A stretch of 64,000 nt of DNA from Ascaris suum. Its lineage: Eukaryota > Nematoda > Chromadorea > Rhabditida > Ascarididae. Numbering within the stretch: the stretch's first letter is position 1; every line of letters begins with the position of its first letter. The stretch covers positions 17,003,868-17,067,867 of the forward strand of contig CM024168.1 of NCBI GenBank assembly GCA_013433145.1. Reading direction: 5' to 3'. Positions 50,398-61,400 of the stretch are shown in pieces. A program made the position numbers and the translations under genes. The notes under the pieces were generated by a model. It saw nothing but the letters and a program-made list of their open reading frames with translations, ran no database searches and was not told the origin of the DNA.

Positions 50398-52222
50398 TGT
50401 CAACACAGTAGTATTTGTCCTAAAACAGACTATACTCTCGTATTTCTATTATGAATCATTCGCAAGCAATAGTTAATTATTTTTTAAAGGGTCATAAGTT
50501 TTCCCTTGCTTGCCTTCTATCATTAATGATAGGTGTAGGCTAATCTTTCATAAAGCGAGAGCATTAAAAAAGAGGTTCTCTTTGCGCTTTCAAGTGATGA
50601 AATTCTTTATTGGGGCCGCATGTATTATTAAGGCATTGGAGCACCGTTCAAAGGTTTTGCTCTGATTGGAAGGAAAGACTCATATCAAGATAAAGGCAAA
50701 GATTCCATTGTCAAAGATTGCATTTTGACTGCGGTATTATCTAGCCCCAACATAATTGATTTGCAGCCTGATAGTAAGAAAGACTTTGGAACTGGAAAAG
50801 ATTGGAAAATCTGAGGAATTATTTCTACTGAAGACGAAAATGGAAAAAATAAATGCTATTATAACCATCTTTGTATTAAGTTTTCCATTGGCATAAAAGC
50901 ATCTTCATATCATCTATGGTAGTCTATAAAGTAGAATAAGCATGGAATTAATAAACTTGATCAAAGTTTTCTCATATTTTGACCTTTTTGCCTCAGCCAT
51001 GTAATTGTTGTTTGGTATTGTTGTAATTGCAAGTTTATTCTTATTCTTCAACAAGGTATCGCTATCTCTAGTTCACATAAGTATAGGCAATAGTGATCCT
51101 TATCTCAACTATGACTGGAATCCTACAGAAAAGTCATACAATTATCTTCGATATATTTCTTCACCTCCGGAATTTTCTTTTTTTTTTAAATTAAGCAATG
51201 ATTTTTTTAAAAAATTTTCAAAAATTCACAGCTTAGTTGAACGATTCAAAAATATTTTCCAAAAGCTCGCTCATTAGGAGATTATATCAAATATGCTACG
51301 ATTATCGGTGAATGCGAAAGGAATGATTTTTCATTGCCAGCATTTCGCACGCTTTGCTAGTCGTCTACTCAAATATTCCTTCCTCGCTGTTACGGCGCTA
51401 TGCTTCTCGATTGGTTTCTTCTGTCGTACTCAAATCCTATGGACATAGAAGGACATTCTTGAAATTACACTTTAGAGATCTTCGTTCTCTTTCACGCTTT
51501 ATTCGTTGAGTAAAAACTTTCCTACATTGGATGGAATTGAGTCGATTTTTATTGGCCAATTTTCTACAGATTCTTCCCGATCCTTTTAATCCATTTCGGC
51601 TTCTGCTTTTTCTTCCAGGATTTCAGGTAGAATAAGGTTCACCTTTTCTTTTCTCTTGCAAATTTCCTTATGCAGTCTACAGCTTAGTTTAATGATGTAT
51701 TCTTTGATAGTAGTATGGCGAAAACTTTCTGTTTTCATTTAAGCATCGGTTCACCTAAGAGAGATCCATGGTTTGGGTGTCAAGACAGGTTCTTTTTCGA
51801 CATCGTTAAGGCCTCAATAAGTTCAATTCATTGTAAAGTTTTTGCCGTCTTTCAAATCTTGCCCAACTCATTTGGAATAGCATAAATTGTTCACGCGAAC
51901 AAAATCTTTGTATCAAGCATTCAAGAGAACAATTTTGATTATGATTATGACTGTTCATTAATTGTAATTTTTACTTTATAACGAAGAAAGTAACGAAACG
52001 AAACAAGTCACTTCATAATACCGGAAATTCAACGCTTACTGCGCCAAAATTTCTGCTCAAAATCGTAAATTGACTTATCGAAACATCTCTAGTAAGGATT
52101 GCTAAAGTACAATCATGTTGCACATTTCAAGGTAATCACTATAGATTTAATCGTCATAGACTGTGAAGTAGTGAAGCGAATATAGGTATAGCCAATGCTG
52201 ACACTAATTTCAAATAATGATG

Positions 52223-52293
52223 ACCTGAATTAGACGGTTGCTTTCAACCTAAATTAGAGAGCTGCTTTCAACCTGAATTAGACAGTTGCTTCC
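52223..52293. repeat. 24-bp tandem repeat, three copies
   Basis: ACCTGAATTAGACGGTTGCT plus TTCA is repeated three times at 52,223, 52,247 and 52,271 with one to four changes per copy. Confidence 0.85.
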
Positions 52294-53728
52294 TCTTGTT
52301 GCAAATGCATTCTTCATAGCTTGTTGTATGTCGAATGTGGCGAAGTGGCATTGTCTCAAAAAAAAAAACTCAAAAAGGAAAATAGGTATGCGGAATTAAA
52401 GAAAATATGGCGCTTTGAAAACCGGTTTACGATGTGCACTTAGCCAACTTGCTATGATCATCTATCAGTTACTATTTTTCTCTTTCATATTAAAAAATAT
52501 TTGCAAAAATTATTCCGTTCAGGAAGAAAAAAAAATTTTTTTTTTCAATGATTATATATCGTTAGTTACATATATTCCTGTTTCTAGTGGCGTAAAAATG
52601 GTCAATATAGAAAGAAAGAAAGAGAGAGAGAGAGCTTCCTCTTTCGATTAACTCTTCTTCAAATATATCCTATTATTGATTGATTGTTTTTCTTTTTTTT
52701 TTTCTAACTTTTATATATTTGTTCTCTTCACCTTTTCATCGCTTTCACTATAGGCGACCTTTAATCTAGTGATGTGCTTTTCTTGCAGAGATGTTTGTTT
52801 CAATGATCGGCTTCATTTGCAAAAGTGTTTTCAAAAATCGGCTTCTGCTTAACATTTGGTTGTAGTGTTCATTTGATTGCAAATTGATTTGTGAGACTTG
52901 AAAGAGGAGAATGAGAAAAGGGCGGCGGACGGATGAGGCTAGGATGGTATTTGTTATGTAAATGGGCTCCGAGCTTGATAGGAAGAATTAAAATTTGCAC
53001 CCATTATACTTATTAAAGCTTTTGCTTTTCTTTTTTTTTTCTCTAGCAGCAAATTTATGCTTTCATTGTTTAAATTTAATCGACTATGAAATATTTTCTT
53101 ATTCATTTCTTCCGCTTTCTCAGTCTTTCTTTTCTTTTCTCATTTGAAAAAAAAAGAGAGACTAAACAATTTTATTTATTACTCTCAATATTAATATTGA
53201 AATCGAAGAAAATCTTAGCACCACACGTTGAAATTTTCCCATTTCTATTCTAATATTTTTTAATCAAAAAATATCAAAAAATTTTCTATTTATCAGTAGC
53301 ATTTTTCGTAATTCCATTAAAATTCCATAAAAATTGCTTAATCTTAGCCGAGAAAAAAAAAAGAAATCCAAAACATTTATTTCCATTAATTAATTTTCAA
53401 ATTCTTTTTTGCTAATAATATTTCATCTTCATCAATAGAATTTCTATTTATTTCTTAATTAATACGTCTATATAATCCCATTCAAAGAGAGGTTGCTAGC
53501 TATCATATCGAGAAAATGTCGATATTCATTGGAAATATTGCGTCGTAAAAATGATGCAACGTTTCGATTTACAAAAAAAAAAAAAAAAAGAAAAATTACC
53601 CACTATGGATTCGAAATGCATCCTTTACGAAAATCTAGAATATGATTGCAGATTTTTTTTTTCTCGATGATGATGATGATGATTTTTCTATGCTCATGTA
53701 ATCGTGTTTTCTTTTCTGGTTCTGAATC

Positions 53729-53858
53729 TTATCAAGTTTTTTTTTTTTAATTACATCACACATAAGCATTAATTATAATTTGCAAAATTCAAATTTATCA
53801 AGTTTTTTTTTTTAATTATATCACACATAAGCATTAATTACAATTGTGCAAAATTCAT
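53729..53858. repeat. Tandem duplication of about 66 bp
   Basis: Two adjacent copies share TTATCAAG, a T run, TTAATTA.ATCACACATAAGC and GCAAAATTCA, with few differences. Confidence 0.85.
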
Positions 53859-55167
53859 TTTTACATACGCTGTCATTCTCTTCAGAGATAATTCTCATTC
53901 ACATTGAAGTTCGTTTCATGATGTAATTAGCAATTTTTATTAATTACCCCTCAATTTTTACTATACTTTGATTAAAATGTTGCGAAGATTTCATTCTCAT
54001 ATCTTACGTTGAATCTATACAAATTTCGTTTGAATACATTTGCATAAGAGTGCATTGAAATTTAAATGTTATTGTACGCATCTGTTTTTTTTAAATAATA
54101 TTTTCTATTTCGTTTATTGGCAAATATTTTCTGATTGAATTAGTAATTTTTATTCTCTCGAATTAATTTTCATCAATTTTTCTCACCTCATTTCATCATA
54201 TGAGAAAATCTATGCAAATAGCATAATTGCTAATATCAAACAATATATTAGTAACTTCTAAATTCACCTATATTTCTCATTTATTTCTTTCTAATATTTA
54301 GATATTAATTATCGTTTGCGTTAAGAAAGTAAAAAAAATCAATAAATAAGAAATATTCGATTTTTGAGGAAAATTCCCCCCCCCCCCAACCAACCAAAAA
54401 AAAAATACTCATTTCAACGAATAATAATAAAGTGTTGAATTTTGCGCAATTTTAATGTAACAAAAAAAAAATTTTTTTTATTTGACAGAGCGACACATTG
54501 ATCGAACTGTAAAGTGCTGGTATGTGGAACGAGAATGATACGATGAGAAAATAATAAAGAAAACGGTGAACGCAGTGGAACGACTCCAAGAATTTTTTTT
54601 TCCCCATCCTTTCAATGAATAGATGAATAGCCAGGCCACTTGTCATAACCGAACTTATGAACATATCAACGATATGTTTTTGCATCCAAATTGGAACTGT
54701 TGCTATGTCTGATCTTGTATTTTTCTTTGTCTGACAACATTTTTCAACTCGCCCGACAAATGTTCTTTTTTTTTTTTTTTTTTTTGATTATTGAAGCGAT
54801 TCGCCTATCGTAATAAAAAAAAAAAAAAATTCGACAAAATTCTCTTAATATCTACATCTTAATATGATTGAGAAAATATTTTGATAAAAATTTCTTAATT
54901 AATTATTTTTTAATTTAATAATATTTAAAATTAGTTTTTATTTACATAATTAGTGAGTATTAGTTTTGATAATATTTGCATTGATGCTTATTATTATTTG
55001 TTCGAAATGATTAATTTTTATTGCAATAATTTTTGCAACGAGAACAACAAATATGCAAAACGTTATAATTAAATCATTGCAAAGGATTAAAGATACGAAG
55101 ATTTTAAAATATATTGAAATGTTTTTTGTAAATGGTTGCGGTGTTGTTTGGCGCGATGTTGTTGTCG

Positions 55168-55229
55168 TTTGTTTGTTTGTTTGTTTGTTTGTTTATTTAT
55201 TTATTTGTTTGTTTGTTTGTTTGTTTTTT
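55168..55229. repeat. GTTT/ATTT tetranucleotide array
   Basis: About fifteen GTTT units are interrupted by three ATTT units. Confidence 0.9.
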
Positions 55230-56075
55230 AATTGCATATTAGCTGAAATTACTTATTATTATTAAGGTCGAAAAAAAGTTTATTATCAACAAAAATGATG
55301 CCCTATTAAGTTTTCAAATTACTCTCCTAAAATACATCTTATGATTAACGCTTTTTTTTTGATGACGATGATGATGATGAACAAATGAGATGACATCCTA
55401 TATAATATGGTTGATGCGATCACTTTATTCGTTGTTCACCAATTTCTTCGACGGAAATATAATTGTTGATGCTGGATGATGTGAAATTTTTTTTAAATGA
55501 AACGATGAGAGAAGCTTGACTATCAAAAAAAAAAAAAAAAGAATAAAAATAGTGCCACCATAGTTGTCATTTCTCATGGACCACCCTATTGAACGATCAT
55601 TACGAAATGTGAAGATATAGTGTTGCCGTTTTTAATTTGAATTTGTTTTTTTGATTTTTTTGAAAATGAATAATTCAAGTACATTAAATATTGAAAATCA
55701 TTTTTAATAACAACAAAAAATGCTGATAGAATCGAAGAAGTGATTCGCTAAAATCCTTAACAAATGTAACAAATTGAAGCTGACAAAATTTCCTTGCAAG
55801 TTGCAGCTTTCTTTAGATAATTTTTCTCTCGATATTCTTGAGAAAAATCTATAAAGAGGCCAAATTAGTGTTTCAATAATCTCATTTTGCCCAAACACTT
55901 ATGAGAAAATTTCCTATCAAAATAATCATAGAGTAAAAATGTTCCATTCTAAGAGTCAACATTAATGAAGTATATATGAATGCATGATCTATATTCGATT
56001 GCATTTGAAGGAATTAAAAATTGACTGCACAGTCGAGAGTATTTGAAGTCTGTGACGAGGAAATAATTGAGAGAT

Positions 56076-56081
56076 TTTATT
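56076..56081 (-). terminator. Probable polyadenylation signal of collagen gene
   Basis: AATAAA on the minus strand lies about 100 bases after the collagen stop codon. Confidence 0.5.
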
Positions 56082-56176
56082 TGCATCTGTTTGGCCGTTT
56101 AATTTTCGCAATGAATTGTAAGGCAGTATAATCAAATAGAAAGACAAGCTTTGCAGCTGCTTCAATGAGATGTTGC

Positions 56177-58383
56177 TTAACGGCGGGTTCCGTCCTCGAA
56201 GAACACTCCTCCATCGATGGAACAATATTTCGGGCAAACACCCCTCTCTCCAGGTTTGCCTGGCGGTCCCTGAGGTCCCGGTGCTCCGGGCTGTCCATCG
56301 GCTCCATTCGCTCCATCGGGGCCTTTCTCGCCAGGGGGTCCCATTGGTCCTGGGGCACCATCTTGGCCAGGCTGTCCAGGTCGTCCTGGTGGTCCAGGTG
56401 GTCCAATGTCGCCTGCAAATTACATGCAATTAATGGGAATGCTTTTTAAAAGGCGATTCAGCAGTGTGATTCCATCCGTAATCACAGAAATGAGTTGCCC
56501 TTACATGTGATTCCTTTGTGAAATCCTCGTTTAGAGGTTTAGAGTGGAGAATATTGTGAACTGGATGTTAATAAGGGATTTCTGGTTTTGAAACAGTTGC
56601 TGCAGAAGTTGCCTTGGCGATCGACCCAATCGAAATCATCCCCTTTTTTTCGTACACAACATGTTAACCGCACCGCTTCAAAAAATTGCATTGCTTACCG
56701 GGTTCTCCAGGCTCTCCCGGTTCGAGTGGCTCGTCGGGTGCGTTCTCGCCTGGGGGTCCGTTGGGTCCAGGAGGTCCCATTTCTCCAGGTGCTCCGGGTG
56801 GTCCCTTTGGTCCTGGCTCTCCTGGTGGTCCGTCCAGTCCTGGGCTGCCTGGTGCTCCGTCTGGTCCTGGTTCTCCTGGGGGTCCTGGTGGGCCAGGTGG
56901 GCCGGGTGGTCCAGGTGGGCAAGGCCTGCATGGTGGCGGAGTAATGGGTTCGCAGGGCTGTGGTGGTGGTCTTCCTGGATTACGGGCAGGCCAGGTGCTC
57001 CTGGCTTTCCTGGTTTTCCTGGTCGTCCCTTAGGTCCCTTTGGTCCTGGCGGGCCCCGTATGCAGCAACCAGCGCACTGGTCGCTGGTCTGACGGGCTGT
57101 CCTGTTGTGTGCGGGAACAGGGTTCTGCCCCAAGAGGTCAACATCGGTCCATGTTTGCTTTGCCGATTGCTGAAAATGTTGCTGAAGTTATAAACGGCAG
57201 AGATCATGTAGATTCTCAAGCTTTGATGAACGATACCTTCCGCTGTTATCTTTTATAAAGAAATAGTATTCGTGGTGAGAGTCAATATAGACCACACCTG
57301 TATGCTTATCGTGCACAGCGACCTTATAATTCATCTCACAGAAGTGGCCAAGTAAATGGAAGAACCTATCAAAGAGGATAGCGCGATATATAGGTTCCCC
57401 CACGTCAGTCGTTTACCCGAATATGCAAAAATAGTAATGTAACGCTTTTATAACAACAAGATCTGTTATAGAAACGTTCAACTTTTTCAGATTAAAAGCG
57501 CTTTATTGACCTACATTATGAAAAATACAGTAAGCATGTCCTTTGTAAATCATTCCGAAAGTATGATGAGTGGTTTTCCTCATCAGTTCAATCGCTGATA
57601 TAAGAAGTGATTGCCGAAAAAAAAAAACGAAGTCTGTTGTGCGTCACGAAATGAAACTATCAGGTGAGTAACTATATATGTATACATATGTACAGAAATA
57701 GATACACAAATACACACACATATGAGCACGATGTCATGACAAAATTTAATAAGTTTTAATAAAGGTGTGTTGGTTGTATCCGTTGGTAGTTTTTGAATGA
57801 AGTTGCGAAAAAAAAAACCGGAACGGAACCGGAAAGGATGTCATGAGAAGATAATAAGGACACTAGAATACACTTTACTTTTTTTTCGATTTCACATCAT
57901 TCGAAACGAATACTTCTTATCACAACTATATAAAGCATCAAATAAAATAAATTTTTGTTTTTATTTCTCTCTGTTGCCAAAAAAGCGCTAATAAAGTAGA
58001 GTAACTCAACAATAACACTGCTCTATATCAGTTATTCATGTTGTCGTCGCTCATTTACATATTTAATTAGCATTTGCATATTCTAATTAACCTCGGCTTT
58101 AATAATACCGCATAATTCCAGTTCGATAAAGGAAATAATTGAATCTCATAGAATGATTGAATGATAAGATAAAACATATTGAAAAATGATCAAAATTTGC
58201 ATACGATGAAAGCATTTATACCTTGCAAAAGGCGATTTCGTTGTGCATTTGCCGCCTCACATGATGAATATAGTTATAAACCATCGGTAAAGTGATGCAT
58301 ACCGAAAGGACGGCTACCACCGAAAAAGTGATTGCCGCATAGGCGACAAACTTATACGCTTTTATCCTACTCTGCACGTCCAT
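56177..58383 (-). CDS. Nematode cuticle collagen with apparent 1-bp frameshift
   Basis: Structural collagen of the nematode exoskeleton, secreted by the hypodermis. Exons on the minus strand: 58383-58222, 57169-56699 and 56412-56177. Exon 1 begins [20 protein letters not shown], the cuticle-collagen N-terminal domain with one membrane segment (about residues 12-39). Exon 2 has NRTARQ, a subtilisin-type RxxR cleavage site, then CAGCC, Gly-X-Y repeats, a [12 protein letters not shown] interruption and more Gly-X-Y. Exon 3 continues Gly-X-Y and ends [19 protein letters not shown] and TAA. Splice phases agree if one base is missing in exon 2 near 56,982-56,986, where GAPGLP should continue GNPGRPP but the frame shifts. 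As written the gene is broken; with that base the product would be 289 residues, normal for the family. Assembly error and true pseudogene are both possible. Confidence 0.92.
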
Positions 58384-58460
58384 CTCTATTGGAGCGCAAT
58401 TGCAGAGGTAAGTGATGTTGTGAAGACTCCATCAGCGTTCTTAAATACGCCTTAATGATG
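58384..58460 (-). promoter_or_regulatory. Collagen proximal promoter, TATA-like box
   Basis: On the minus strand a GCGTATTTAAG motif lies about 60 bases before the collagen ATG. No clear spliced-leader acceptor is seen between it and the ATG. Confidence 0.3.
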
Positions 58461-61400
58461 CGCGTTTCACGTATGTATACACTTTTAATTTTTCTCGTTT
58501 CAATCGGGCACTTTTTTTTGTTTTGCGTTTTAGTGTGCTGCTTATTGCTGTACATACATACAAATCTATTACGCAAGTCGTTCAATGCTCAACTAGAAAT
58601 TCATAGAGAAAGAAAAATCAACGTAAATATACACTTTCATACATATTAGCAGAAAGAGCAACATTATTGGAAATATTATGTTCGAGTCGCACATCGATGT
58701 CCTATAGTGCTGTTTATCGTCTGGCTGTCAATAAGTGTATATATAAAAAAAAAGGAGAAGAGAAATGCAAACACTAGTTTCACAAGGAAGCGTGTTTTGC
58801 TCGGGTGAATTTAGACGTATTGCTTCAGTAACGTTAGAAGAATGGTGTGCAACGCCCATTTTGTATCCTTCCGATACTGATCATTAATGCTGCAATATAA
58901 CATCGATACGTCCTTGAAATGCCCTTTTGCATTGCGGACTTATGTTCTATACGCAAATATCGGAACAATTTATGCAATTGCATCATATATATATATGCAA
59001 TTGCATAAACAATCTGATAGTGTTATACAATTACTTTAACTCCTCTTTGGCACTTCTCATTTAAAATTTTACCATCATAACAATCAATATCAACGCACTT
59101 ATTATAAATTGGCTCATTTTCAGCAAGAAAAAAAAAACTACAATCTTATTCCGTTCAATTTAAATAAACTCGAATCTAATTGTTTGTGATTTTAGTGCTT
59201 CTTTTCGTTCTTCTTCTTTTCATTCATATTCTTTTCAAAAATTTTTTGTTCGCTTTTCACTTTTTACGAACAAATTTTCATCTCTATTTCAAAATTGCAT
59301 CGTTATTCCCGAAAAATTCAATCAGGACGATTTTAATTATTTAGCTATCGTAATGAATATTCAACCGATTTCTTCAAAATATCGATGAAGTGACTATTTT
59401 AGATCAACGGTTGATTGCTGATGTGATTTATGCAAAATATTTGCAAAAAAAAAAAAAAAAAACTCAAGGAATTTCTGCATAATAAAGCCTTTTTGTATCA
59501 TTAAGAAAGAAATAAATATATACGAAATCGATGTATCATGCAATGAGGAAAGATTCCACGTTAAAAAAAAAATCTTTTTTAGTTAGCCAAATTTCCGGAT
59601 CACATATCATTTTCCAAGAAAAACTCCACCTGACTAACTATCTTTAATGCATTATATGGCTCTCAATCGTTGGATATTCACTGATGGGTCGCAAATTTGT
59701 CAATTTTTGTTGTTCGATCGGTCGAACATGTTCGACGCTCAATAAATTTGACATATTTGTGGGAAAAAAAACTTTTAAATTTCCTCGTTTTTCTATTTTT
59801 AACTGTGGGAAATTGGCCACCATATCCTAGATTTATAGATTGTGAAAAAATTTGCATAATTGAAGTCGCATTATACGTTAAATGCAAATAGATCAGCGGC
59901 GCATACTTAATCAATTAACTATAAGGGTTACTTGCTCGTTTTCGAGGAAATTTTCTATGAAATTGCAAAAAAATTCAAAATTAGCATTTATCTAATCAGA
60001 GACGATTTTCGACTTAATGAAAATTAAAATTTCAACGAGAATATTGATAAATTTCCGGGGGGGGGGGGGGGGGTAATTTCATAAAAGCCATCAATAAGGA
60101 AAATATATCGAATTTAATAAAAATTTTACGCGCTTTTACGTGATTTTCGTAAAATTTTTGAAAGTTTCAATTCTTTTCAACGCTTTTTCATCGCATTAAT
60201 TGCGAGCTATATTCTTAATATCTCAGAATTGACGCTTAATTCTTTCCCAAGTTAAGAATTTAAGTATTCATACGTAATCCTGTTGATCCCTTCATTAGGG
60301 ATATACAACGATCATCATTAAAAAAATCAATATTTGATCAAAAGAAGGATAATCGATTCTTGATCAGCTTTGATATATAGTTGCATAACGATAATCCATA
60401 AAGTCATAACAAAATAAATTGAAAGAAAAATAGTAGATACCCTAGTAAGTGTGGCAATTGTTGTAGTAAAGTAATAAATAGTAACTAATTGCAAAAACTG
60501 AAAACATATGAGAAGAGACCGTTACTTCTCGTTTCGACTTTATCGAACGGTAATATTCGAATTCTTTTCATTATCGCCTCAGATGCTGCACTACTGTGTG
60601 AAATAAAAATGGGAGATTTCGAAAAGACCACCGTCATTCTGCCCCCCCCACCCCCTCCTCTCCTCCTTATTTCCCTTCCCCCCACCCCCCTCCCCTACCT
60701 CATCTTCTTTCCTTCAACTCTCTAAATCCTCTATGCCGTTCAATTTAATTCAATCGCTTTTGCCGATTATTTTCTTTGTATTTTGGAAACGTCACTAGCA
60801 ATTAATGTACATACAACTCATTGAGAAATTGAATTTTTTTGAGAAGCCTTTTTTGAATTCTCTAAAACATTCCTTTGCCTTACACCTCTTCATCTCTGTT
60901 TTTTTTTTATTCTCTCACTCTTTTTGCTGCTTTTTCCCCACAGCCGAGAAGCTAACGAAAAATATGTCGTAGCCTAGAATATAACTCTGTAAGCTATAAG
61001 TTCCCCAACACTTCTTATGAATTACTGAAGAATAAATAATTAAACGGGGCAACATTCGTTACCCGTAAGTTTTGGAAAAATTTAGGGATTATATTGTAAC
61101 GTTTTAATGCTGCGAAATATGAACATTTGTCGGGTTTTCTTAATGACTGCAAAGAGATATGGGTAATTAAGGCAAACGCTATTTACCCATCCGGGAATTT
61201 GGAGGAATTTCATAAGATGGATTAAATAAAATAAATGAAAAATAATCTTTTTAGTTAATTGATTCTCGAAAAAAAAAAAAGAGAAAAAAAAAACTTCCTA
61301 TTAGTTTGAATTTTTCTATAATCGCAAAATTTGATTACTTGAGTTTATATTGATTGATTGCATTTTATCGTAGTAATTACTATACTTCTTGATATATTAT

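Larger units (their letters stand above)
49262..56176. other. Spacer between F-box-like gene and collagen gene
   Basis: No supported gene. It holds a stop-interrupted frame at about 49,518-49,768, an orphan ORF at 50,121-50,397, small duplications, a GTTT array and many A/T runs. A 51-codon ATG frame at 51,293-51,448 with a hydrophobic centre and the 51,005-51,277 frame have no recognised family. Confidence 0.5.

Noticed and set aside
56165..57258. Long plus-strand frames rich in Gly, Ser and Trp over the collagen gene
   Set aside because: They are antisense and shifted-frame shadows of Gly-X-Y coding sequence.
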